Source: Persicitalea sp963716085 (GTDB lineage Bacteria > Bacteroidota > Bacteroidia > Cytophagales > Spirosomataceae). From it: DNA of 64,000 bases. Of this stretch, positions 8,555 to 15,656 are shown one piece after another (positions within the stretch are counted from its first letter, which is position 1; every line of letters begins with the position of its first letter). The translations under genes and the position numbers were made by a program. Location: contig OY970288.1 of NCBI GenBank assembly GCA_963716085.1, forward strand, positions 4,588,001 to 4,652,000, read 5' to 3'. The notes under the pieces are model-generated. The model saw only the letters and a program-made list of their open reading frames with translations, ran no database searches and had not been told where the DNA came from.

Positions 8555-9035
8555 GACCCGACTCCTGACCCTCGCCGTAGTGGCCTTGTTGGCGATTAAC
8601 ATCGGGTTGCTGGCTTTTCTATTTTTCGGAAAACCACCCGCGGGTCCCCCGCGTGGAGAACCTGCGGGCGGTCAGGAGGGCCCGAAGCAAGTGATTATAG
8701 ACAAGCTGCATTTCGACGACGAACAGGTAGCCCGTTACGAAACATTCATCGGGCAGCACCGGGCGGTTATCAAGCCGTTGAACGAGGACATAAGGGAGAC
8801 CAAAAGCAGACTCTACGCGACCTTGTCCGACGAAATCACCACTGGCAAAGACTCCCTGGTCAATCGCCTGGGCGACTTGCAAGTGCAGATCGAAAACGCC
8901 CACTACGATCATTTTCTTGAAATAAAGGCACTCTGCACCGTCCAGCAAATGGCTGACTTCAAGGTACTTTCCGGCGAATTGGCCGAATACTTCGCCCCGA
9001 CCAAGCTACGCCAACGACCGGGCGAGCGGCCATGA
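8547..9035 (+). CDS. CpxP/Spy-like periplasmic protein
   Basis: 162 residues with an N-terminal membrane anchor or signal (about 5-27), a Gly/Pro-rich linker (PPAGPPRGEPAGG) and a helical periplasmic part carrying the charged pattern of Spy/CpxP or heavy-metal-sensor (CnrR/CzcE-like) proteins (LHFDDEQVARYETFIGQHR). Such proteins act as periplasmic chaperones or metal or stress sensors that tune an adjacent sigma or anti-sigma pair. The start overlaps the end of the anti-sigma-like gene (ATGA-type coupling). The LTxxQ motifs of true CpxP are not clear, so the family call is moderate. Confidence 0.65.
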   Translation: MNKTRLLTLAVVALLAINIGLLAFLFFGKPPAGPPRGEPAGGQEGPKQVIIDKLHFDDEQVARYETFIGQHRAVIKPLNEDIRETKSRLYATLSDEITTGKDSLVNRLGDLQVQIENAHYDHFLEIKALCTVQQMADFKVLSGELAEYFAPTKLRQRPGERP

Positions 9036-9064
9036 CGATTTGCCGACAAAACACAGTGTGGTGA

Positions 9065-9694
9065 TTACGCCCTTTCAGGGCTTGCGGCAAGTTTCAACTG
9101 ACCTGGCCCCCTAACGGCGGACACGTTGGGGTAACCACCGTGTATACCGAAGGGATTTATCACTACCACGCATCCAACGTAAACTACCTCGATTTGGGCA
9201 TTCACGTCCTGAAATCAGGCAGCTATCATGGCACGAAAGGCACTTTCACATTTTATAAAAATTCTTGGCAACCTGTGCTTCTTGGTTTTTCCGGGACTCA
9301 TAGGTTGTATCTCCGATGGCGGAGAAGATCAATCGCCCCCGTGGCTGCAGAAAGCGTTTCCGGACGCGCCGGACCTTCTGCTGGTCTCGCATTCGGTGAC
9401 GCCGATAAGGATCTGGTACCTGTACTGAATACCTACGCTCAGAAGAAAGGCGTGCAGTACGACAAGTGGCGGCTGCTCACGGGCAACAAGGAGGAAATCT
9501 ACAACTTGGGCCGCAAGTACTACTTCGTGGAAGAAGACCTGGACGAAAGCCGCTACGCGGACGTGTTCCTGCACACCGAAAATTTTGTCCTGATCGACAG
9601 GCACCGCCGCATTCGGGGTATCTACAACGGACTGGACCCGAATAGTGTCAGTGCGCTGGAGGCAGACATTGTGGCTTTGCGTCAGGAGGAGTAG
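9065..9694 (+). pseudogene. decayed YHYH-domain and SCO1/SenC-family remnants
   Basis: The 5' part (9065 to about 9180) encodes the C-terminal signature of a YHYH-domain protein (NGGHVGV ... EGIYHYHAS) without any upstream part of that family. From about 9270 a SCO1/SenC thioredoxin-fold gene is recognisable in pieces: FPDAPDLLLVSHSVTP in one frame, then DKDLVPVLNTYAQKKG, DKWRLLTGNKEEIYNL and FVLIDRHRRIRGIYNGLD in another. One missing base at about 9400 (CCG where CCGG would restore the frame) joins these. The upstream stretch that should hold the CxxxC copper site is spread over frames and the cysteines appear lost, with a stop between. Both families often sit side by side in Bacteroidota; here only a fused relic remains. 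Confidence 0.7.
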
Positions 9695-9740
9695 GGCCGG
9701 ATAATTTCTTGTCTCGTTTTACATTTTCGACAATTGATAG

Positions 9741-9773
9741 AGGTTCAGCCAAATGAGGTTGAACCTTTTTTTT
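9741..9773 (+). terminator. rho-independent terminator
   Basis: Stem AGGTTCA (9741-9747) pairs perfectly with TGAACCT (9760-9766) around a 12-base loop and is followed by a run of eight T (9766-9773). It lies just after the YHYH/SCO remnant and would end transcription of the sigma-factor cassette and relic. The gap up to the next gene at 9994 holds nothing else recognised. Confidence 0.75.
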
Positions 9774-9993
9774 AAAAATAAAAAACCGAGCGAAGGATAA
9801 GGAAAACTTTGGCGTAGAAAGAGACAGATACCTGCTCACCGCTACGCCAACTATTTGTGGAAGCCCGTGAGTTCGCAGTCTGCACAATTTAGAATAATCT
9901 CAATCAACAATCACCCCAACCATCGACCTGATGAGAATTTTACTTTTCCATTTTTCAAAGAGTAAAATCCGTGTACTAAAACATCAGAAAGCG

Positions 9994-10389
9994 ATGAATT
10001 CACCCGATCTGTTAATGGGCCTGGGCAGCGTTATTTATGCCCTTTCAAAACTCGACGGCGAGCTGCGAAAAGAAGAAGTGAAGGCCGTCCGCGAAGTCCT
10101 GGTCAGCGAGCCGTACGGCGACCTGGCCGTCTGCTGCTTTTTCCTGCGCGAAAACTTTGGGTACAGTGCGGCCGAGGCCTACGAAACGGGCGTGCGGCGC
10201 ATGGCTGGTGAGGGAATTGAAATCAATCGCGAAACCCGGAAACGTTTTATCATCATTCTATTACAAGTGGCCGGAGCCGACGGCGGTACCTCGCGGGCGG
10301 AATGGGAATTCATCCGAAAATTCTGGCGGGAGTTGCTGCTGATGAAGGTCAGCGAAGGAAAAGCGGCAATGCCAGGTTTGCCAGCGTAA
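9994..10389 (+). CDS. TerB-like protein
   Basis: 131 residues from the ATG at 9994 (MNSPDLLMGLGS); an in-frame ATG at 9931 would add 21 basic residues that do not look like part of the fold. The sequence is all-helical with the acidic pattern of the TerB / tellurite-resistance-like domain: ALSKLDGELRKEEVKAVREVL in the first half and VAGADGGTSRAEWEFIRKFW in the second, the two places where TerB-family proteins carry their Asp-containing metal loops. Cytoplasmic and single domain. The precise function of such stand-alone TerB proteins is unknown. Confidence 0.6.
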   Translation: MNSPDLLMGLGSVIYALSKLDGELRKEEVKAVREVLVSEPYGDLAVCCFFLRENFGYSAAEAYETGVRRMAGEGIEINRETRKRFIIILLQVAGADGGTSRAEWEFIRKFWRELLLMKVSEGKAAMPGLPA

Positions 10390-10436
10390 ATTGAAAACTA
10401 GAATGGGGTCGCTGACCCCATCCTTTAAACAGAAAA

Positions 10437-11328
10437 ATGACTAAGCAAAGAAAAGCCAGAATCGGCTTCATCATCAAAGACACCGTTCTCATTTTGCTGG
10501 GCATCGGCAGCGCGGGCATGGGCCTCAACCGGGTGGCCGGAGCCAGGCTTCCTGATGTCGAGCAACTTCATCGACGGCGGCGCGACGGGCATTTCCATGC
10601 TGTTGAGCGAAATCTTCGGCCTCCCGCTGGCGGTGCTGATTCCGCTCATCAACCTGCCGTTTATCGTGATGGCCTACCGCTATATCGGCCGCACCTTCGC
10701 CTTCCGCAGCGTGCTGGCCATCGCGGGCCCGGCCCTGTGTCTGCTCACAGTTCCGTACCCCGATGTGACGCCGGATTCGCTGCTGACGGCAATATTCGGC
10801 GGCTTTTTTATCGGCGCGGGCATCGGCCTGGCCATGCGTGGCGGCGCGGTGCTGGACGGCACCGAGGCCCTGGCCCTGCTGGTCAGCCGCAAGTCGCGCT
10901 TCCTGAAAGTGGGCGACGTGATTCTGGTGCTCAATGTGTTTATCTTTTCGGCGGCGGTCTTTTTCCTCAGCGTCGAGTCGGCGCTGTATTCGATGCTGAC
11001 CTACTTCGCCGCCTTCAAGACCATCGACTTCATCGTCAACGGCATCGAGCAGTACACCGCCGTGATGATCGTCTCGGAGCGGTTTACCGACATCCGGCAG
11101 AGCATTCAGGAGCGGGGCTGGGGCGTGACGAGCCTGAAAAGCCATCAGGGCTTCGGCAAGCGCGGCGAGTCGGAGCAAACGCTCGACGTGCTGTACGTCA
11201 TCGTGACCCGGCTGGAACTGAGTCGGGTCATGGACGCCATTTTCGACATCGACGGACAGGCGTTCGTCAGCCAGTCGGCGCTCGAAAACGTGGACGGCGG
11301 CAAGGTCAAGAGTATGACGGTGCATTGA
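10437..11328 (+). pseudogene. YitT-family membrane protein gene with frameshift (DUF161 + DUF2179)
   Basis: The N-terminal helix (FIIKDTVLILLGIGSAGMGLN) reads from ATG 10437; the rest of the protein (SNFIDGGATGISMLL, four further membrane segments, and a C-terminal DUF2179 cytoplasmic domain with LYVIVTRLELSRVMDAIF) reads in the +1 frame from about 10546. Between them lie 16 bases (10530-10545) with no counterpart in the usual YitT sequence, where GFGLKGFL-type residues run straight on. Removing these 16 bases restores one reading frame of about 292 codons. The downstream part could only be made alone from ATG 10555, without the first helix. Either a real inactivating insertion or an assembly artefact. 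Confidence 0.75.
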
Positions 11329-11346
11329 TTTGTCTTTTAGGATACT

Positions 11347-11874
11347 ATGAGAAACACGAAAATCACCTGGCTCCTTTTGCCGCTGCTGGCGCTGGGTTGT
11401 GACCAGGAAGAGAAACCAGTCACCCTCGACCAGAAAAACATCCACCAGGAAGACTGGTCGGCAAGGGCCGCGAATATCCCGGAAGCCGACTCGCTGGTTT
11501 TCGGGAAAACCTACCTGTCAGTCTATTCCGAGATGTACAGCTTCTCCCAAAAGCAGAAATTCAACCTGACGGGCATGATCAGCATGCGGAACGTGAGCGA
11601 GACGGATACGATCTACCTGCTCAGGGCGGACTACTACGATACGGCCGGAACCAAGATCAGGTCGTACTTCGACCACCCGGTGTACCTGCGGCCCATGGAA
11701 ACGGTCGAGATCGTCATCGCCCACGAGGACGTCGAGGGTGGGACGGGGTCCAACTTCCTGTTTGAATGGAAAACGCCGCCGAATTGCCCGGAGCCTTTGT
11801 TCGAAGGAGTGATGAACTCGATGCAGGGGAACCGAGGGGTGGCTTTCGTTACGCATGGAAGAAGGACAAGATAA
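11347..11874 (+). CDS. DUF3124 lipoprotein
   Basis: 175 residues with a lipoprotein signal (LLPLLALGC, Cys at about 18). The body matches the DUF3124 pattern: YLSVYSEMYSFSQKQKFNLT, SMRNVSETDTIYLLRADYYD, then the Gly-rich GGTGSNFLFEW block and a C-terminal VAFVTHGR. The fold looks like a secreted beta-sandwich of unknown function. It follows the broken YitT gene by 18 bp in the same direction. The stretch from 11875 to 12008 has no recognised gene. Confidence 0.75.
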   Translation: MRNTKITWLLLPLLALGCDQEEKPVTLDQKNIHQEDWSARAANIPEADSLVFGKTYLSVYSEMYSFSQKQKFNLTGMISMRNVSETDTIYLLRADYYDTAGTKIRSYFDHPVYLRPMETVEIVIAHEDVEGGTGSNFLFEWKTPPNCPEPLFEGVMNSMQGNRGVAFVTHGRRTR

Positions 11875-12008
11875 ATCCAGTTTGTCACAGTATTCCACGC
11901 CGTTGCGTACGGACTTCCGAAGGATGACCACGTCCCTTCTGAAGACAGACGCACAACTCAACGACAGCGGAAAAATACAGAGTACGGGGGGGCTCTTAGC
12001 TAGAGAAA

Positions 12009-12356
12009 TTATTTTAAGGTTCCAAAATCCCAGCCGACCTTGAAGACTTTGTCGGGCGGGTCAGTCTTGATGAAGCGGGGCAGCTGAAGGGCGATCTGGA
12101 ACCGCACCGCGTTTTTTTTCTTGTCTTTGTCCACCGCCGTTTCGACGGTCTCCTCGACGTTGTCAGCGCTCAACCTAAGACCAAAACCAAGAAACTTATC
12201 CATCTTCTCTTTCATTTCCCGATCGATGGCCCTGCGTTCTTTCTCTGGCATTTCCTCAAAATCTACTTTCTTGGCAATCAATAGCTTAGTCCTTTGAGCT
12301 TGGGCCGAAGCGCCGCAACCGAGCAAAAATAGTAGGCAGATAAACGCTTTATTCAT
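12009..12356 (-). CDS. small secreted protein of unknown function
   Basis: 115 residues with a signal peptide (about 1-20, LLFLLGCGASAQA-Q) and a mature part of about 95 residues rich in Lys, Asp and Glu. Not recognised. The segment MPEKERRAIDREMKEKMDKF is predicted helical and the C-terminal half (VRFQIALQLPRF) strand-like. It stands alone between two plus-strand genes. The 264-bp spacer from 12357 to 12620 shows nothing beyond presumed promoters for this gene and for the FKBP gene. Confidence 0.6.
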   Translation of the reverse strand: MNKAFICLLFLLGCGASAQAQRTKLLIAKKVDFEEMPEKERRAIDREMKEKMDKFLGFGLRLSADNVEETVETAVDKDKKKNAVRFQIALQLPRFIKTDPPDKVFKVGWDFGTLK

Positions 12357-12620
12357 AATCTTATAGCAACAACCAAATCAACTAGACAACGCAGGTTTTG
12401 CCCGGAATTGTTCGGAAAAGAATTGGTAAAGCCCCAATTTTTAGCAAAGATACCCTCTTCACCGTGGTGAGCGTCCCCACGGACTGCGAATTAGCTGACG
12501 GTGGAAGACTACGAAGAATGAAGGTGTAACGCGCTGATGATAGAATACTACTGGAAACGAGGGAACCATAGTTTATTTTTACGGTTTTAGCTCTAAAAAA
12601 CAGATCAATCAGCTACCACT

Positions 12621-13112
12621 ATGAAAATGAAATGGAAAGGGCTTCTTCTGCTTGGCTGCATACTATTTGCAAGCAGCTGTCAGGAAGACGATGGGGGAGA
12701 TCCGAATTGTAACAGGGCCATCCCAACCACAACAGCACCACAGAGCGAAGTGACTGCTTTGAAACAATACATTGATTCGAGCGGAATCAAGGCTACGGCG
12801 GACGATAGGGGATTTTACTACACCATCGACGCACCCGGATCAGGAGATAAGCCTACGGTGTGTTCGAATGTTACGGTTAATTACCAGGGTACGCTGACGA
12901 ACGGCAATACGTTTGATAGTGCCTCTGGTGCAAGCTTCGCCTTATCGAATCTTATTGTAGGCTGGCAGCAGGGCATTCCCCTAATTAGCCCCGGTGGTAG
13001 TATCACGTTGTACTTACCGCCGAGTTTGGCGTATGGATCACGAGCCCAGGCAGGTATTCCGGCCAATTCGATCCTTATTTTCAAGATCGATCTTATCCGC
13101 ATCAATGGATAG
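12621..13112 (+). CDS. FKBP-type peptidyl-prolyl isomerase lipoprotein
   Basis: 163 residues with a lipoprotein signal (ILFASSC, Cys at about 20). Residues about 75-160 are an FKBP domain: VTVNYQGTLTNGNTFDSA, a middle GWQQGIPLISPGG, YLPPSLAYGSRAQAGIPANS, and a terminal ILIFKIDLIRI strand. It catalyses proline isomerisation in proteins of the periplasm or envelope surface. The spacing and Cys lipobox are typical of Bacteroidota envelope PPIases. Confidence 0.9.
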   Translation: MKMKWKGLLLLGCILFASSCQEDDGGDPNCNRAIPTTTAPQSEVTALKQYIDSSGIKATADDRGFYYTIDAPGSGDKPTVCSNVTVNYQGTLTNGNTFDSASGASFALSNLIVGWQQGIPLISPGGSITLYLPPSLAYGSRAQAGIPANSILIFKIDLIRING

Positions 13113-13211
13113 ATGACAGGGTGTCCTTTCCGGCAAGGTTATTGATAATTGGTTTAACACTTTGGTTTTTGGAACCCGGATCTGGAATCAGGACTCGATT
13201 TTAAGCGCTAA

Positions 13212-13389
13212 TAGGACTTTCGCTTGTCGACTTGAATGCGATCCCATTAGGGATCAAATGTGGGTAGAAAAGTGCTTTCCCAGTCGATTATTATGTCCCG
13301 TACGGGACATGACCCGCCAACGAATCGGCTTTTTCTACCCACATCCTGTGCCTAACGGCACATTTTTCTCAGCCGAAGCGAAAGTCCTA
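13212..13389. repeat. nested REP-like palindromic island
   Basis: An outer perfect inverted repeat (13212-13225 with 13376-13389, TAGGACTTTCGCTT) encloses an inner one (13258-13271 with 13331-13344, ATGTGGGTAGAAAA). Each inner arm adjoins a short hairpin: GATCCC/GGGATC at 13240-13255 and GTGCC/GGCAC at 13348-13361. In the middle is an 18-bp perfect palindrome (13293-13310, core GTCCCGTACGGGAC). The organisation of hairpin plus conserved GTGGGTAGAAAA tag in opposite orientations resembles REP/BIME elements. It occupies the 314-bp spacer between the FKBP gene and the next lipoprotein; an ORF through it (13162-13398) is considered spurious. Confidence 0.75.
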
Positions 13390-13426
13390 GCTAAGTAAAA
13401 TTCACTTTTTTTGAAAAAAAGAAATT

Positions 13427-13930
13427 ATGAAAGTATTACCCTTATTAATAGCAAGTGCGGTCGTATTCTATTCATGTGATAAAAAAGAATCGTCGGCTGA
13501 AGAACCGCAAGAGATCAATGTATCAACCAGTGGTTCTGAGAATGACCTGGACAATACGAGTTCGGCAATTGCTCCGGCAGGAAATATAGGAGTCGATCGG
13601 AACGCTGCACCATTGGAGGCACCAGCAGCCACGCCTTTTCCGGCTGGGATCGATAAATCCAATGGTGGGCCCGCTCTAAATCCAGCCCACGGTCAACCTT
13701 ACCACGATTGTGCAATCGCAGTCGGAGCACCGTTGACCAGCACATCTCAACCGAACCTAGCACCCCAATTAGCGGCCCCACAGCAAAGTTCTGCGAATAC
13801 TATCAACACAAATCCAGTCTCATCATTTCAGGTTCCTGCGAATGCAACAAGTACGAAACCTGCGCTAAACCCCGCTCACGGCCAACCTAATCACCGATGT
13901 GATATAGCCGTTGGGGCGCCGTTGTCTTAG
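13427..13930 (+). CDS. lipoprotein with duplicated NPAHGQPxHxCxIAVGAPL motif
   Basis: 167 residues with a lipoprotein signal (VVFYSC, Cys 17). After a Ser/Ala/Pro-rich linker, a 22-residue motif occurs twice, at about 82-103 and 145-166; the shared core is ALNPAHGQP.H.C.IAVGAP. Each copy keeps two His and one Cys, and the second ends the protein. The linker between copies is low complexity (Pro, Ala, Ser, Thr, Asn). The spacing of His and Cys suggests metal, haem or covalent binding, but this is inference. The motif, rather than the whole protein, seems to be the conserved unit. Confidence 0.6.
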   Translation: MKVLPLLIASAVVFYSCDKKESSAEEPQEINVSTSGSENDLDNTSSAIAPAGNIGVDRNAAPLEAPAATPFPAGIDKSNGGPALNPAHGQPYHDCAIAVGAPLTSTSQPNLAPQLAAPQQSSANTINTNPVSSFQVPANATSTKPALNPAHGQPNHRCDIAVGAPLS

Positions 13931-14252
13931 TAAATAAGAAACAAAAAACAGTGACGTCTAAAACCAAAAAAAGGCTGTATTGATTCTCACACTTCCCCGC
14001 GAGCAGGATGCTTCACCGTGGATTTCTATGACAAAACCAAAGAAAAATTCGGGGATTAGACCGTTAAACAGGGCCGACCTCCCGGCGGCCTTTTATTTCT
14101 AGTACGCAGTCTCCCTTCGGAAGACATACCCACAACGCGCCGAGAGGGGAATACTACGAAGTACTAGGATGGCGGAGTTAATTCCCCCGATTGACGACCA
14201 ATCAAATTTTTCCTCTAAATTTAGCCATCGCTTCCCCAAATAGTACACGACT
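13931..14252 (+). other. intergenic spacer with possible gene relic and hairpin
   Basis: The 322-bp spacer contains a short open stretch (to the stop at about 14059) that reads SPRAGCFTVDFYDKTKEKFG, which looks like the 3' end of a lost gene but was not recognised. A GC-rich hairpin with GGCCG (14072-14076) and CGGCC (14086-14090) followed by TTTT could be a terminator. The remainder shows nothing recognised. Confidence 0.35.
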
Positions 14253-14459
14253 ATGGTACAGGTACATCCTCAGTTCATTACCGACACCGTCGGAAAAAAA
14301 TTAGTAGTTCTTCCACTCGATGAATTCGATGCGATGATTGAAGAATTGGAAGATATTGAAGATGTGCGTCTCTACGATGAAGCCAAACGTGGAGACGACG
14401 GATCGCGAATTTCCCTGGACGAGTATATGAAACAGCGAGAAGCCAGAAAGAATGGCTAA
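14253..14459 (+). CDS. antitoxin of type II toxin-antitoxin pair (Phd/YefM-like)
   Basis: 68 residues. The N-terminal part (FITDTVGKKLVVLPLDEFDAMIEEL) has the beta-hairpin and helix pattern of Phd/YefM-type or RHH-like antitoxins, where PLDEFDAMIEE is characteristic; the C-terminus is acidic and flexible, as expected for a toxin-neutralising tail. It overlaps the toxin start by 8 bp, so the two are translationally coupled. The pair is probably autoregulated from the region just upstream. It sits at the edge of the AT-rich island. Confidence 0.8.
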   Translation: MVQVHPQFITDTVGKKLVVLPLDEFDAMIEELEDIEDVRLYDEAKRGDDGSRISLDEYMKQREARKNG

Positions 14460-14709
14460 GTACCTGATTCAGTTGTCCAAAAAAGCTCAAAAACAGTTGG
14501 ACAAACTCCCTGATCCTACTGCCGACCCTATCCTCCGGGCGATCTATACGCTGGAAAGTGATCCGCGCCCGCCCGGCTCTAAAAAATTAAAAGGTAGAAA
14601 TGGACATCGTATCCGAATCGGAAATTACCGGGTAATCTACGAGATAATTGACTCGCTACTCGTAGTCGAGGTCATCACCTTGGGTCATAGAAAAGATATT
14701 TACGAATAA
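14452..14709 (+). CDS. RelE/ParE-family toxin
   Basis: 85 residues. The RelE/ParE fold is visible from AKYLIQLSKKAQKQLDKLP (first strand and helix), a middle KKLKGRNGHRIRIGNYRVIY (the G-xxx-RIRIGxYRVIY core), and a C-terminal VVEVITLGHRKDIYE with the His/Arg/Tyr positions used by mRNA-cleaving RelE toxins. It overlaps the antitoxin gene by 8 bp. Likely an mRNA interferase; gyrase inhibition (ParE) is the alternative. Confidence 0.88.
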   Translation: MAKYLIQLSKKAQKQLDKLPDPTADPILRAIYTLESDPRPPGSKKLKGRNGHRIRIGNYRVIYEIIDSLLVVEVITLGHRKDIYE

Positions 14710-14798
14710 CTCCCTACTCAACTACTCCTCTACTAACGCAATCACCTCCGCCGTCAAGCCGTAGAACCCACTCGCTCCTGCAAGCAGGCTTGTGCTTA

Positions 14799-14823
14799 GG
14801 TCTGTGGGGACACAGACCACGGA
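14799..14823. repeat. dispersed GGTCTGTG hairpin element, copy 1
   Basis: GGTCTGTG (14799-14806), loop GGGA, CACAGACC (14811-14818), then ACGGA. Close copies occur at 17465-17488 (opposite orientation) and 62534-62560. It lies between the toxin gene and the CHAT gene. Confidence 0.6.
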
Positions 14824-14835
14824 TTAGACCTGAGA

Positions 14836-15594
14836 TTATGGGAACGCCGGTTTTGCCCAGGGATTGGAGATATGCGGATCGCCAAACAAGTGCATACATG
14901 CCCATGCTGATATTGTAGGAAAGTGATTATATACTGTCATATTTGCTTCATGAAGTGCCGTGATTAATTTATCTCCATTGTTAATTCTTTCAATGAGCTT
15001 AGGTAACCAGATAGGTGGAATGTCAATATTTAGTGCCCAAGCAGGTGCAATAATTGAAGTATATCCCATTGCCAAGAATTTTTTAATAATGGAAGAAGTA
15101 CTATTTTCAAATGGAGTTGACTTAACTGAGCCAGAATGACAAACGAAGAGAATAAGTATTTTCCCTTCACCAAGTGCGGCAGATATGTCTAGTCTCGGAT
15201 TGCTATCTGGATATATTACGTTGTCAAATGCTATATGATCCGTTCCGTGGCTCACAACTATGTTTAATTCAGAAGAAATAGGTTGATCTGGAATTAACGC
15301 TTGTTCAACAGTAAAATTAAATTTTAATAGATTACTCTCTAAATTTGAATATAGTTTTGCTATTGTGAAATCGCCACCCTCAGTAGGAATCCAGATAGAT
15401 TTCGAATAGTTACTTGTTAATGTATTCTTTTCTGAGTACTTTATGTACCATTCTGTCGAAATTATATTAGCTATTGGTCGATATAAATAAATAAAGTTAG
15501 AGTTTAGATCGAGAATTAGGTTATGTGGCAATTCTGAAATATTCATGTCCACTACTATTAATAACGGCATCTTATCTTCACTTTTAACTTGCAA
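14836..15594 (-). CDS. CHAT-domain (caspase-like) protease segment
   Basis: The C-terminal CHAT peptidase domain. Catalytic His and Cys are visible as VVSHG (H116 of this segment) and LFVCHSGS (C152), with the family's opening strand MPLLIVVDMNISELPHN and the closing LFGDPHI. The reading frame stays open upstream without an ATG, through 15594 (a TTG) to an A8 run on the minus strand (15668-15675) at the end of the preceding gene. In the minus-1 frame a TAG lies immediately before that run, so a minus-1 slip at A8 would fuse this segment to the 558-residue protein. Markedly AT-rich, unlike the neighbours. Independent translation would need a TTG start or the internal ATG of MPLLIV. Confidence 0.8.
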   Translation of the reverse strand: MQVKSEDKMPLLIVVDMNISELPHNLILDLNSNFIYLYRPIANIISTEWYIKYSEKNTLTSNYSKSIWIPTEGGDFTIAKLYSNLESNLLKFNFTVEQALIPDQPISSELNIVVSHGTDHIAFDNVIYPDSNPRLDISAALGEGKILILFVCHSGSVKSTPFENSTSSIIKKFLAMGYTSIIAPAWALNIDIPPIWLPKLIERINNGDKLITALHEANMTVYNHFPTISAWACMHLFGDPHISNPWAKPAFP

Positions 15595-15656
15595 AAAGTT
15601 AAAGTGTAATTTAGCATTCTCTGAGCCTTGTAGAAAATCTTCTGAAAATAATTGTA

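Noticed and set aside
10525..11445. Long minus-strand ORF opposite the YitT gene
   Set aside because: High-GC shadow frame; His/Gln/Arg-rich with no domain, while the plus strand has a family match.
13162..13398. Plus-strand ORF of 78 codons
   Set aside because: It runs entirely through the nested palindromic island and has no start context or protein-like pattern.
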